Shown one piece after another: positions 9,990-16,687 of a stretch of 24,399 bases of DNA (position 1 is its first letter; each line of letters begins with the position of its first letter). The translations under genes were made by a program, and so were the position numbers. The notes below the pieces were generated by a model. The model did not search any database. It was not told the DNA's origin and was given only the letters and a program-made list of their open reading frames with translations. Source of the DNA: a virus; IMG/VR virus record IMGVR_UViG_3300028735_000033, positions 1-24,399 of that record; one strand, 5' to 3'.

Positions 9990-9998
9990 TATATTTAT
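9990..9998 (+). promoter_or_regulatory. Candidate phage promoter element before the polymerase gene
   Basis: TATATTTAT lies between the tail genes and the polymerase gene. GCGTAA stands exactly 6 bases upstream (9978-9983), the same arrangement as before the gp32 gene. If it acts like a -10 element, transcription would start at about 10003-10006, downstream of the ATG at 10001, which favours the ATG at 10025 as the true polymerase start. Confidence 0.45.
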
Positions 9999-10000
9999 GT

Positions 10001-11392
10001 ATGATAAAAAGGTTATATAGTAAAATGATTGTTGAAACAAAACAAGAATTTAATCAATTCCTCGATGAATTTAAAAAAAATGATGTTATAATAATACCAA
10101 TTTTATGCGATAAAAATAGAAATATTTTAAATAATGAGCTTTGCTTTTTATTTATTAAGATACTAAAGCAAAATATTTATTATATTTTACCATTCAACCA
10201 CAGCGAAACAATCAATTTAAACATCAAGATATTAAAATATTTAAAAGATACGACAAATAAAAAATATGTATTTGATAAAAAGGAATTTTTAAATATATGC
10301 GATTTTAATAATTTAATTGATATTAATTTATTATATTATTTAAAATATAACAATCATCTATCAATAAAACAAAAGTACTCGAATGCAGAAATTTTTATAG
10401 TAAATAAAAATATTGATGAGGAGAATATATATAAATCTGTTCCGATATTAAAATTAAAAGAGAGGTTGATTCATTTATCAAACGAACTAGAAAAGTCAAT
10501 CTTAGAAAATTTGGATTCTGAAAGTGAGCCGGCATTTGAATTATTGAATAATGACACTATAGTAAATTTACATAAAATAGAAAAAAATGGAATTTATGTA
10601 GATGCTGTAAAATTATTAAAATTTTTTCCTAATTATAAAACTCACATCGATAAAAACGGATTTATATATAGTCAATATAATATATATACTTTAACAGGCA
10701 GACCATCGAATCGTTTCGGAAATTTAAATTTTTCAGCTCTTAAAAAAAATAACGGCGAGAGAGAATTTATAATATCTAGATTTAATGAAGATGGATTTTT
10801 ATTATATTTTGACTACGAAGCATATCATTTAAATTTAATTGCGAATTTAATAAACTATAAATTCGACTCGTCCATTTCAATACATGAATATTTAGGAAGA
10901 CAATATTTTAATAAAAATGTCTTAACTGAAGATGAATATAATAAATCTAAAACGTTATCATTTGAATTTTTATATGGCGGTATAGATGATTCTATTGCGG
11001 AAGCAATACCATTTTTTAAAAAAGTAAAAGAGTTTATAAATTCGATGTGGATTGAATATAATAAAAACGGATATATAGAATCAAGTCTTTTTAAGAAAAA
11101 AATTAATGGAAAAAATATATTAAATTTAAATTCAAACAAATTATTTAATTATTTTTTACAGAATTTAGAAACCGAAAAAAACATTTTAATCATAAAGAAG
11201 ATAAATAAATTGTTAGAAAACTATGATACTAAATTAATAATGTATTTATATGATGGATTTTTATTTGATTATAAGAAATCTGACGGTAAGGATTTACTAT
11301 TTAAAATTAAAAATATATTAATTGAAAATGGAAATTTTAAAACTAAGCAATATATAGGCAAAAATTTTGGAGAATTAACAAAAATTGATTAA
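10001..11392 (+). CDS. Compact, divergent family A DNA polymerase
   Basis: A 463-residue protein that would copy the phage genome. The C-terminal half carries family A polymerase motifs in order: a TGRPSN segment (232-237), motif A FDYEAYHL with D271, an IHEYLG segment matching the usual IH site, motif B with K317, F321, Y325, G326 (SKTLSFEFLYGG), and motif C LYDGFLFD with D418. Both metal-binding Asp are therefore present. Odd points: the usual Glu of motif A (DYSQIELR in Taq) is His, motif C has Tyr-Asp-Gly instead of His-Asp-Glu, and an Arg that starts the O-helix is replaced. The first 190 residues could be a decayed 3'-5' exonuclease fold, but I see no DxE site. ATG 10001 has no ribosome site; ATG 10025 has AAAAAGG at 10006-10012, so the protein may be 455 residues. 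Confidence 0.85.
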   Translation: MIKRLYSKMIVETKQEFNQFLDEFKKNDVIIIPILCDKNRNILNNELCFLFIKILKQNIYYILPFNHSETINLNIKILKYLKDTTNKKYVFDKKEFLNICDFNNLIDINLLYYLKYNNHLSIKQKYSNAEIFIVNKNIDEENIYKSVPILKLKERLIHLSNELEKSILENLDSESEPAFELLNNDTIVNLHKIEKNGIYVDAVKLLKFFPNYKTHIDKNGFIYSQYNIYTLTGRPSNRFGNLNFSALKKNNGEREFIISRFNEDGFLLYFDYEAYHLNLIANLINYKFDSSISIHEYLGRQYFNKNVLTEDEYNKSKTLSFEFLYGGIDDSIAEAIPFFKKVKEFINSMWIEYNKNGYIESSLFKKKINGKNILNLNSNKLFNYFLQNLETEKNILIIKKINKLLENYDTKLIMYLYDGFLFDYKKSDGKDLLFKIKNILIENGNFKTKQYIGKNFGELTKID

Positions 11393-11405
11393 TTAATTAA
11401 AATTA

Positions 11406-11442
11406 TTATATTTATTTGGGTAGAAAACTCAAATAAATATAA
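11406..11442. repeat. 15-bp inverted repeat containing the promoter motif in both arms
   Basis: Positions 11406-11420 pair with 11428-11442 along 15 base pairs with a single G-T wobble (11419/11429), around a 7-base loop TAGAAAA. The left arm holds TATATTTAT reading right; the right arm holds the same 9-mer reading left (11433-11441). It sits 14 bases after the polymerase stop. No T-run follows, so it is not a standard terminator. Confidence 0.8.
11407..11415 (+). promoter_or_regulatory. Candidate phage promoter element before the 11488 gene
   Basis: An exact TATATTTAT located 72 bases before the next start codon and within the left arm of the inverted repeat. It would drive the pair of genes at 11488 and 11903. 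Placement matches the other copies, one per apparent transcription unit. Confidence 0.45.
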
Positions 11443-11487
11443 AATTAAAATGAGTAATATTGATTAATTCTAAAATAAGGAAAAATT

Positions 11488-11883
11488 ATGGAAACTCAAT
11501 TGTTGTTGACTTTCACTAAAGCAAATAAATTAAAAGAAACTATTGAAGAAATAAAAAAATGTTATGTTTTAGCATTTAATAAAATATACATTTTAGAAAA
11601 TTCCTCGAATCCTAAAGAATTAATTTGTAGTTATAATATAGATATAAATGCCGGAGTTAATGATAAAATACCTGTAAATACAATATCCGTACACAGGAAA
11701 AAAGATACTAATACAATCTATACAATAAATGCATTAAATTATGTTATAGCTTTATTAAATGATGGTGAGATTGATAATAAATTTTCAGTTCCTTGGAATA
11801 ATTATAAAAATATGATTTTAGTCACGGGACCTGAAGGATTAAAAAAAATTGAAACTAAAATACATTCTGTAATAACAGTCTAA
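11488..11883 (+). CDS. Unknown 131-residue protein of the replication region
   Basis: A soluble-looking 131-residue protein with AAGGA just before ATG 11488. I do not recognise it. The sequence has an N-terminal helix, a middle stretch with VSVHRK-like basic residues (the actual segment is ISVHRKKDTNTIYTINALN, about residues 67-85), and an end with MILVTGPEGLKKIETKI. No nucleotide-binding loop, metal site or membrane segment is evident; the GPEG segment is too short and lacks the GK[ST] of a P-loop. Position between the DNA polymerase and gp32-like genes, with its own candidate promoter, suggests a replication or regulatory accessory role. The size would suit a small nucleic-acid-binding or regulatory protein, but nothing in the sequence proves that. 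Confidence 0.6.
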   Translation: METQLLLTFTKANKLKETIEEIKKCYVLAFNKIYILENSSNPKELICSYNIDINAGVNDKIPVNTISVHRKKDTNTIYTINALNYVIALLNDGEIDNKFSVPWNNYKNMILVTGPEGLKKIETKIHSVITV

Positions 11884-11902
11884 CTTTGGATTAAATATTT
11901 AA

Positions 11903-12631
11903 ATGCTTAAATTAAAAAAATTTTTAATAAAAGAAGAACTACACGGAATTCAAATGGATGAAAAACGTCTAAAATTTATTGATGATTTGATATTATATTG
12001 TTTAGAAATGGGAGAAAATTCCAAGGTTTTATGGAAGGGAATAAAAACTAACGAAAATAAAGTTATTTTACATGTTATTAATAGTGTTATTAATAATAGA
12101 AATGAATTTTATAATAATAATTTAGGAGTTAAAGTTATATTAAAAAAATTAAATATTAAAAATCCGATTTTTTCATACTTAGGCATTATGAGAAAAGCGG
12201 CGACTTTTTTTGGAAAGGAATTTGCATTAATATTAAAAAAACCATATAAATTTTATCAATCTGATATTGTAAGTGATATATCTGCGTGGTCTAAAGAAAC
12301 TATATATTTAACTACAAAAGTAGATGGCGGAGATAAAACGAAATCGATTGGAAATAGAAGCAAAATTCAGCAAATTAAAAAAGCAATCGAAGGCGCAAAA
12401 ACCTATAAATCTTATAATAATATAAATGAAATTGAAAGTGAAAAAAACGAAATTATTATTGATTGTAAAGAATATTACGCTATTAATATTGATAGATTGT
12501 TTTTTATTTTAGAGAATTTTTCAGAATCAAATCCTGATATTAAATTTACTAAAAAAATAAATACCTATTCAGATATTATTTATTTATTAAAATTATATAA
12601 AAAATTCGTAAAATTTAAATTAAAAAAATAA
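11903..12631 (+). CDS. Unknown 242-residue basic protein of the replication region
   Basis: A Lys/Ile/Asn-rich 242-residue protein starting at ATG 11903, 19 bases after the preceding stop and probably in the same transcript. Its ribosome site is weak (TTGGAT). The N-terminus MLKLKKFLIKEEL is a short amphipathic Lys-rich helix. The central part contains RKAATFFGKEFALILKKPYKFYQ (here split: RKAATFFGKEFALI, then LKKPYKFYQ, about residues 95-118) and a TKVDGGDKTKSIGNRSKIQQ stretch. The C-terminus ends in a Lys run. No known domain, catalytic motif or membrane segment was recognised. High charge and location among replication genes are compatible with nucleic-acid binding, but that is only inference. 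Confidence 0.58.
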   Translation: MLKLKKFLIKEELHGIQMDEKRLKFIDDLILYCLEMGENSKVLWKGIKTNENKVILHVINSVINNRNEFYNNNLGVKVILKKLNIKNPIFSYLGIMRKAATFFGKEFALILKKPYKFYQSDIVSDISAWSKETIYLTTKVDGGDKTKSIGNRSKIQQIKKAIEGAKTYKSYNNINEIESEKNEIIIDCKEYYAINIDRLFFILENFSESNPDIKFTKKINTYSDIIYLLKLYKKFVKFKLKK

Positions 12632-12676
12632 TTTTTTTTAAATGAAAAAAAAAAATAAATTAATGCGTAAGTTTTT

Positions 12677-12685
12677 TATATTTAT
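12677..12685 (+). promoter_or_regulatory. Candidate phage promoter element before the gp32 gene
   Basis: An exact TATATTTAT with GCGTAA 6 bases upstream (12665-12670), the same arrangement as before the polymerase. It would give an untranslated leader of roughly 100 bases for the ssDNA-binding protein gene. Confidence 0.5.
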
Positions 12686-12692
12686 CCATATA

Positions 12693-12786
12693 AAATAAGT
12701 TGTATCGATTAAATAAGTTATTTCTTATTTAACCAATGATAACTTAACGAATTAACTAATTAACTAATTATTATAATTTAAAGGAG
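12693..12786 (+). promoter_or_regulatory. Structured, repeat-bearing leader of the gp32-like gene (candidate autoregulatory operator)
   Basis: A 9-bp perfect hairpin (12709-12717 with 12724-12732, 6-base loop) is followed by three tandem octamers: TTAACGAA, TTAACTAA, TTAACTAA (12744-12767). An A/T-only stretch then leads to the ribosome site AAGGAG (12781-12786). The loop bases 12718-12722 can also pair with 12738-12742, a possible though sterically tight pseudoknot. The sequence AAATAAGTT at 12693 repeats at 12711, so an alternative hairpin is possible. T4 gp32 represses its own mRNA by binding such an upstream structure plus unstructured A/U-rich sequence. The match here is in layout, not in sequence. 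Confidence 0.5.
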
Positions 12787-12793
12787 TAACGTT

Positions 12794-13639
12794 ATGAATA
12801 CCGAGTTATTACGTGAGCGTTTAAAAACCCTCATGAATCAAACCAAAAAACAAGATTCTTTCTGGAAACCAACACCTGGAAAACATGTAATAAGGATAGT
12901 TCCTTACAAATACAATAAGGAAAATCCATTTATTGAATTGTTATTCCACTACAATATAGGTCCAAAACCTTATTTGTCACCCCAAACATTTGGAAGACCC
13001 GACCCAATAGTTTCTTTTGCGGAAGAATTAAAAAGTACAGGAAAAAAAGAAGATTGGAAATTAGGTAAAAGTTTAGAGCCTAAACTGAGAACTTTTGTTC
13101 CTATCGTAGTTCGAGGTAAAGAAGAGGAAGGTGTTAAATTTTGGGGATTCGGAAAAACTGTTTATCAAGAGCTGTTAGGATTAATTTCGGACCCTGAATA
13201 CGGAGATATTACCGACATAACACGTGGTCATGATATAACAGTTGAATTTAAATCTGCTGAAGAAGTTGGAAAATCATATCCATCTACCACGATAAGACCA
13301 AAACCTGCCAAAACAAAATTGGTTGATGGAGCAGAACAGTTGAAAGCATTGTTCGATACGCAGAAAAACATTCTCGAAATATATAAAGAACCGACTTACG
13401 AGGAGTTAGAGCAGGCTTTAGCTAATTGGTTAAAATCAGGAGATAAAAAAGATAAAGAATCACAATCGAATTCAGACGATTATGAAGACGACGGAGCACC
13501 TACTACTGTAAAAAGTTTCGTTAATGCTAAAAAAGAATCTAATACTGCCAGCACATCGAAAAGTAATTTGCGTGATTCTGTTATTAGTTCTAATGTTGAC
13601 GATATTTCGGACGATTTGGATAAATTATTTGAGGATTAA
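12794..13639 (+). CDS. Single-stranded DNA-binding protein, T4 gp32-like
   Basis: A 281-residue protein with a strong AAGGAG site before ATG 12794. The N-terminal 30 residues are basic and would give cooperative binding as in gp32. The core has the FWKPTPGKHVIRIVPYKYN start (about residues 23-41) typical of gp32-like OB-fold proteins, aromatic residues such as FWGFGKTVYQELL, and ITVEFKSAEE. The last 65 residues are low-complexity and acidic, ending in DDISDDLDKLFED, as expected for the tail that recruits partner proteins. I do not see the Cys/His zinc cluster of T4 gp32, so zinc may be dispensable here. It would coat single strands during replication and recombination together with the UvsX gene 10 bases downstream. 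Confidence 0.85.
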   Translation: MNTELLRERLKTLMNQTKKQDSFWKPTPGKHVIRIVPYKYNKENPFIELLFHYNIGPKPYLSPQTFGRPDPIVSFAEELKSTGKKEDWKLGKSLEPKLRTFVPIVVRGKEEEGVKFWGFGKTVYQELLGLISDPEYGDITDITRGHDITVEFKSAEEVGKSYPSTTIRPKPAKTKLVDGAEQLKALFDTQKNILEIYKEPTYEELEQALANWLKSGDKKDKESQSNSDDYEDDGAPTTVKSFVNAKKESNTASTSKSNLRDSVISSNVDDISDDLDKLFED

Positions 13640-13649
13640 AATATAAGTC

Positions 13650-14855
13650 ATGGCAAAAAAGAAAAACGCAGATGAAATGACAAATGAAATTTCAAATGAT
13701 GCTAGTTCAGTTAGAGATGAATTAGCATCTTTGATAACAAAAAATTTGTCTAAAACATTTAAAGAAAAAGAGCAATTGGTTTGGTATTTAGATGGTCCTG
13801 AAGAATCGCCGAGTGATATTATAGATTGGGTATCAACCGGCAGTTCTTTATTGGATTTAGCAATATCAAACCGTCCCAACGGAGGATTTCCTGTCGGTAG
13901 AATAACCGAATTAAGTGGTTTAGAAGGTACGGGAAAATCTCTGATTGCGGCGCACGCTTTAGCCGAAACACAAAAGAAAGGTGGCGTCGCTGTTTTCATA
14001 GATACAGAAGCGGCAGTTAGCAGAGAATTTTTAACTGCAATTGGTGTTGATACTTCTAAATTGATGTATATACCGCTTGAAACTATTGAAGATATATTCA
14101 TGGCAATAGAAAATATTATTAACACTGTTCGTAACAATGAAAAAAGAAAACTGGTTACAATAGTAGTCGATTCTTTAGCAGGAGCAACCACTAAAGTTGA
14201 AATGGATGCAAACTATGATAAAGATGGTTATGCAACAACAAAAGCAATTCTTTTATCAAAAGCAATGAGAAAAATTAATAATCTTATTGCTAAAGAAAGG
14301 ATTTGTTTAATATTTACAAATCAACTGAGACAAAAAATGAATTCTCCGGCATTTTCCGACCCATGGACTACAAGTGGTGGAAAAGCAGTTGCTTTTCATG
14401 CATCTGTTAGAGTTAGGCTGACAAATACCGGTTTCTTAAAAAAGAAAGATTTCGGCGGTGTTGATATGATAGTTGGAAATAAAATACAAGCGAAAGTTAT
14501 TAAAAATCGAGTTGGTCCTCCTCAGAGAAAGGCTACATTTGAATTATTTTATGATTCCGGAATTGATAACTACAGCGGCTGGATTTCAGTATTAAAAACT
14601 TATAAATATATTTCACAGGCTGGCGCATATAATAAATATAAAGTATTGGATGAACAGGGAAACGAAATCGAAGAGATACAATTCAAGACTGTTGAATTAC
14701 CAAAACTATTTGAAAAGAGACCGGAAGTATATAATTCTATGTATAGAGATTTGTGTAACATTATGATAATGCGATACCAAAACAATGGTGAACAAATAAA
14801 AATGAATGAGGATATTGAAGAAACTGATGGAGATGTTGAGGTCGATTTTGAATAG
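13650..14855 (+). CDS. uvsX: UvsX/RecA-family recombinase
   Basis: A 401-residue ATPase that would pair single strands with homologous duplex DNA for recombination-dependent replication and repair. Seen in order: Walker A GLEGTGKS (residues 90-97), a TEAAVSREF segment after FID that marks the ATP-activating Glu region, Walker B TIVVDS (170-175), the FTNQLRQKM switch (222-230) and SGGKAVAFHASVRVRL (242-257), the family signature for the second DNA-binding and subunit-contact region. The end is acidic (ETDGDVEVDFE), as in many RecA/UvsX proteins. Length matches UvsX (about 390 residues). The start is 10 bases after the gp32-like stop with only a distant GAGGA, suggesting coupling to the upstream gene. 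A terminator follows. Confidence 0.93.
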   Translation: MAKKKNADEMTNEISNDASSVRDELASLITKNLSKTFKEKEQLVWYLDGPEESPSDIIDWVSTGSSLLDLAISNRPNGGFPVGRITELSGLEGTGKSLIAAHALAETQKKGGVAVFIDTEAAVSREFLTAIGVDTSKLMYIPLETIEDIFMAIENIINTVRNNEKRKLVTIVVDSLAGATTKVEMDANYDKDGYATTKAILLSKAMRKINNLIAKERICLIFTNQLRQKMNSPAFSDPWTTSGGKAVAFHASVRVRLTNTGFLKKKDFGGVDMIVGNKIQAKVIKNRVGPPQRKATFELFYDSGIDNYSGWISVLKTYKYISQAGAYNKYKVLDEQGNEIEEIQFKTVELPKLFEKRPEVYNSMYRDLCNIMIMRYQNNGEQIKMNEDIEETDGDVEVDFE

Positions 14856-14884
14856 TATAAAATTATTTATTTAAAAAATAAAAT

Positions 14885-14930
14885 ATGCGGGAATTATTTT
14901 AATTTTTCCCGCATTTTTATTATTTTTTTT
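14885..14930 (+). terminator. Intrinsic terminator after uvsX
   Basis: A 9-bp perfect stem, ATGCGGGAA (14885-14893) with TTCCCGCAT (14906-14914), encloses a 12-base loop and is followed by T-rich sequence (14914-14918 and 14923-14930). It is the only G+C-rich hairpin with a T-run in the window and closes the gp32-uvsX unit. Confidence 0.88.
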
Positions 14931-14938
14931 ATATTTAT
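14930..14938 (+). promoter_or_regulatory. Candidate phage promoter element after the terminator
   Basis: An exact TATATTTAT starting at the end of the terminator T-run and 54 bases before the next start codon. This is the expected place to restart transcription for the 14993-18121 genes, which makes it one of the best-supported copies. Confidence 0.5.
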
Positions 14939-14945
14939 TTCTAAA

Positions 14946-14967
14946 ATAATGCAGTAGGATGCATTAT
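14946..14967 (+). other. 8-bp leader hairpin before the 14993 gene
   Basis: ATAATGCA (14946-14953) pairs perfectly with TGCATTAT (14960-14967) around the 6-base loop GTAGGA. It lies between the candidate promoter and the true ribosome site AAGGAG (14981-14986). The loop itself resembles a ribosome site but has no start codon at a suitable distance. It may stabilise the 5' end of the transcript. Confidence 0.5.
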
Positions 14968-14992
14968 AATTTTAAAGTTTAAGGAGTTTATA

Positions 14993-15586
14993 ATGTTAAA
15001 CAATAAAAATAAGTTATTCTTTCCTAAAATTGTATTTGAAAAATCCATCGAATTAAAACACAACACATCGGAAATTAAAATAATAAATTTATATTATCTA
15101 GATTGGACGAATAAAGAAAAGAAATGCAATAACGGTAATATAGAACTACCAATGGAATATGAAGATGTAATTAAACAACTTAGATATGCAATTACTGATG
15201 ATTATTTAGATGAAATTAGAAGAGTTTCTTGGTTATCTATAAATGAATTTAATGTAATAAGAAAATTAGATTCTTCTATGAAAAAAATATATTTAAAACC
15301 TGCTGTTGCTTACATAACAACCGCATTTACATTATTAGGTGATTGCGCATTTGATTTAAATACTAATTTCTATTATAGAGGTGCATATAAGGTAATTTTA
15401 AAAAACTTACTATTATATAAATTTTGGAAAAATCAAAGACAAATCACACCATCGATGATTTTAGAATTTGCTAATATACCAGAATTATTAACAATATCAA
15501 TGGATGAAACATTAACAGAAGAACAAATGATGTTTCTAAACGATTTCTTATACTATGTAAATAATGAAATAAATAATAATAAGTAA
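14993..15586 (+). CDS. Unknown 197-residue protein upstream of FEN and helicase
   Basis: A 197-residue protein with a good AAGGAG site before ATG 14993. I do not recognise the family. The N-terminal third is beta-rich and charged. The C-terminal two thirds appear helical, with DDYLDEIRRVSWLSINEF, a fairly hydrophobic helix near AYITTAFTLLGDCAFDL, and KVILKNLLLYKFWKNQRQ. No catalytic motif is visible. It opens the unit that continues with the 5' nuclease and the replicative helicase. A helicase loader, the role of gp59 in T4 (about 217 residues), is a reasonable guess from size and place, but I could not match any gp59 motif. It should be treated as hypothetical. Confidence 0.6.
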   Translation: MLNNKNKLFFPKIVFEKSIELKHNTSEIKIINLYYLDWTNKEKKCNNGNIELPMEYEDVIKQLRYAITDDYLDEIRRVSWLSINEFNVIRKLDSSMKKIYLKPAVAYITTAFTLLGDCAFDLNTNFYYRGAYKVILKNLLLYKFWKNQRQITPSMILEFANIPELLTISMDETLTEEQMMFLNDFLYYVNNEINNNK

Positions 15587-15601
15587 TGAAGGAAAAATTT
15601 A

Positions 15602-16684
15602 ATGCTTGAAAATGAAAGATATTTTTCTATTTTAGAAAATTTAAAAAAACGACATGAAACAGATTTTGTAGAAAATATTAATAGTAGAATATTAATTGTA
15701 GATTTTTTAAATTCTTTTATTAGAGCATATTCTGGTAGTCCTGCACTGAATAATAATGGAGAACACGTTGGCGGTATTACTGGATTTTTATATTCAATTG
15801 GATTGGCAATTAAAACATTTCAACCAACTAGATGTATATTGGTTTCAGACGGAAAAAACAGCGCAGCTAGAAAAAGAAAAATATATTCTGATTATAAGAA
15901 AAAAAGAACCGTTAAAATTAATTTAAATAGATATTATGATTTTAAAGATGAAGATGAAGAATTACAATCAATGCATAATCAAATGAAAATGTTACTTTCA
16001 TATTTAGAAAGTATGCCTTTGCAAATAATAACAGTTGATTCTACGGAAGCAGATGATGTAATAGCTTATTTAGCCAAAGAGGTGTTCTATAAAAACGAGA
16101 ATAAGGTTATAATAATGTCGTCGGATAAAGACTTTTTGCAATTAATCGATGAGAGAATTAGCATTTGGTCTCCGACTAAAAAAAAGTTATATACTCCGAA
16201 TTCCGTTCTGGATGAATACGGAGTTTCAGTAAATAATTTCTTGTTTTATAGAACACTCGATGGCGATATTTCAGATAATATTTCCGGAGTTAAAGGCGTT
16301 GGAATTAAAAAAATAAAAAAATATCTTCCTATTTTATCAGAATCTAGAGATGTTACGCTGGAAGAGGTTTTTGAATATATAGAAAAACAAAACGAAGGTA
16401 AAAATAAAAAAAAGTTTTATGATAATATTTTAAATTCGAAAGATATTATAATTACCAATGAAAAATTAATGAATTTAAAAAATCCTAATATATCAGAAGG
16501 AAATAAAGCAATCATAAGACATCAATTAAATAAAAGTATTCCGCAATTAAATAAAGTTAAATTAATATCTATGTTTATTAGAGACGGATTAACAAATGCA
16601 TTTCCAGATTTCAATGTATGGTTAAATCAAACTTTTATAAAATTAAATTCATATGCAACAAAAAATAATGATAATGAGGAATAA
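15602..16684 (+). CDS. FEN-family 5'-3' exonuclease (T4 RNase H-like)
   Basis: A 360-residue metal-dependent nuclease that would remove RNA primers and 5' flaps during lagging-strand synthesis. The metal-binding acidic residues appear in the family order: D34 in ILIVDFLNS, D83 in LVSDGKNS, the TEADDVIAYLA cluster (E149, D151, D152), SSDKDFLQL (D175, D177) and DGDISDNISGVKGVGIKK, in which D222 and D225 are followed by the helix-three-turn-helix DNA clamp. Basic residues KRKIYSDYKKKR (91-102) fit the arch region. Length is close to T4 RNase H (305) with an extra C-terminal part. GAAGGA precedes ATG 15602, and the helicase gene starts 3 bases after its stop, consistent with shared expression. 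Confidence 0.9.
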   Translation: MLENERYFSILENLKKRHETDFVENINSRILIVDFLNSFIRAYSGSPALNNNGEHVGGITGFLYSIGLAIKTFQPTRCILVSDGKNSAARKRKIYSDYKKKRTVKINLNRYYDFKDEDEELQSMHNQMKMLLSYLESMPLQIITVDSTEADDVIAYLAKEVFYKNENKVIIMSSDKDFLQLIDERISIWSPTKKKLYTPNSVLDEYGVSVNNFLFYRTLDGDISDNISGVKGVGIKKIKKYLPILSESRDVTLEEVFEYIEKQNEGKNKKKFYDNILNSKDIIITNEKLMNLKNPNISEGNKAIIRHQLNKSIPQLNKVKLISMFIRDGLTNAFPDFNVWLNQTFIKLNSYATKNNDNEE

Positions 16685-16687
16685 TTT

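Noticed and set aside
11450-11467. Mini-ORF of five codons before the 11488 gene
   Set aside because: It has no ribosome site and is far too short to support as a gene; it could at most be a leader peptide.
12632-12655. Terminator after the 242-residue gene
   Set aside because: A run of eight T followed by eleven A can pair, but the stem is A-T only and no T-run follows on the coding strand, so I did not call it.
13625-14191. 188-codon minus-strand frame
   Set aside because: It is fully covered by the well-supported uvsX gene and has no independent evidence.
14993-15586. Firm call as a gp59 helicase loader
   Set aside because: Only size and position agree; no sequence motif of gp59 was recognised, so it is kept as unknown.
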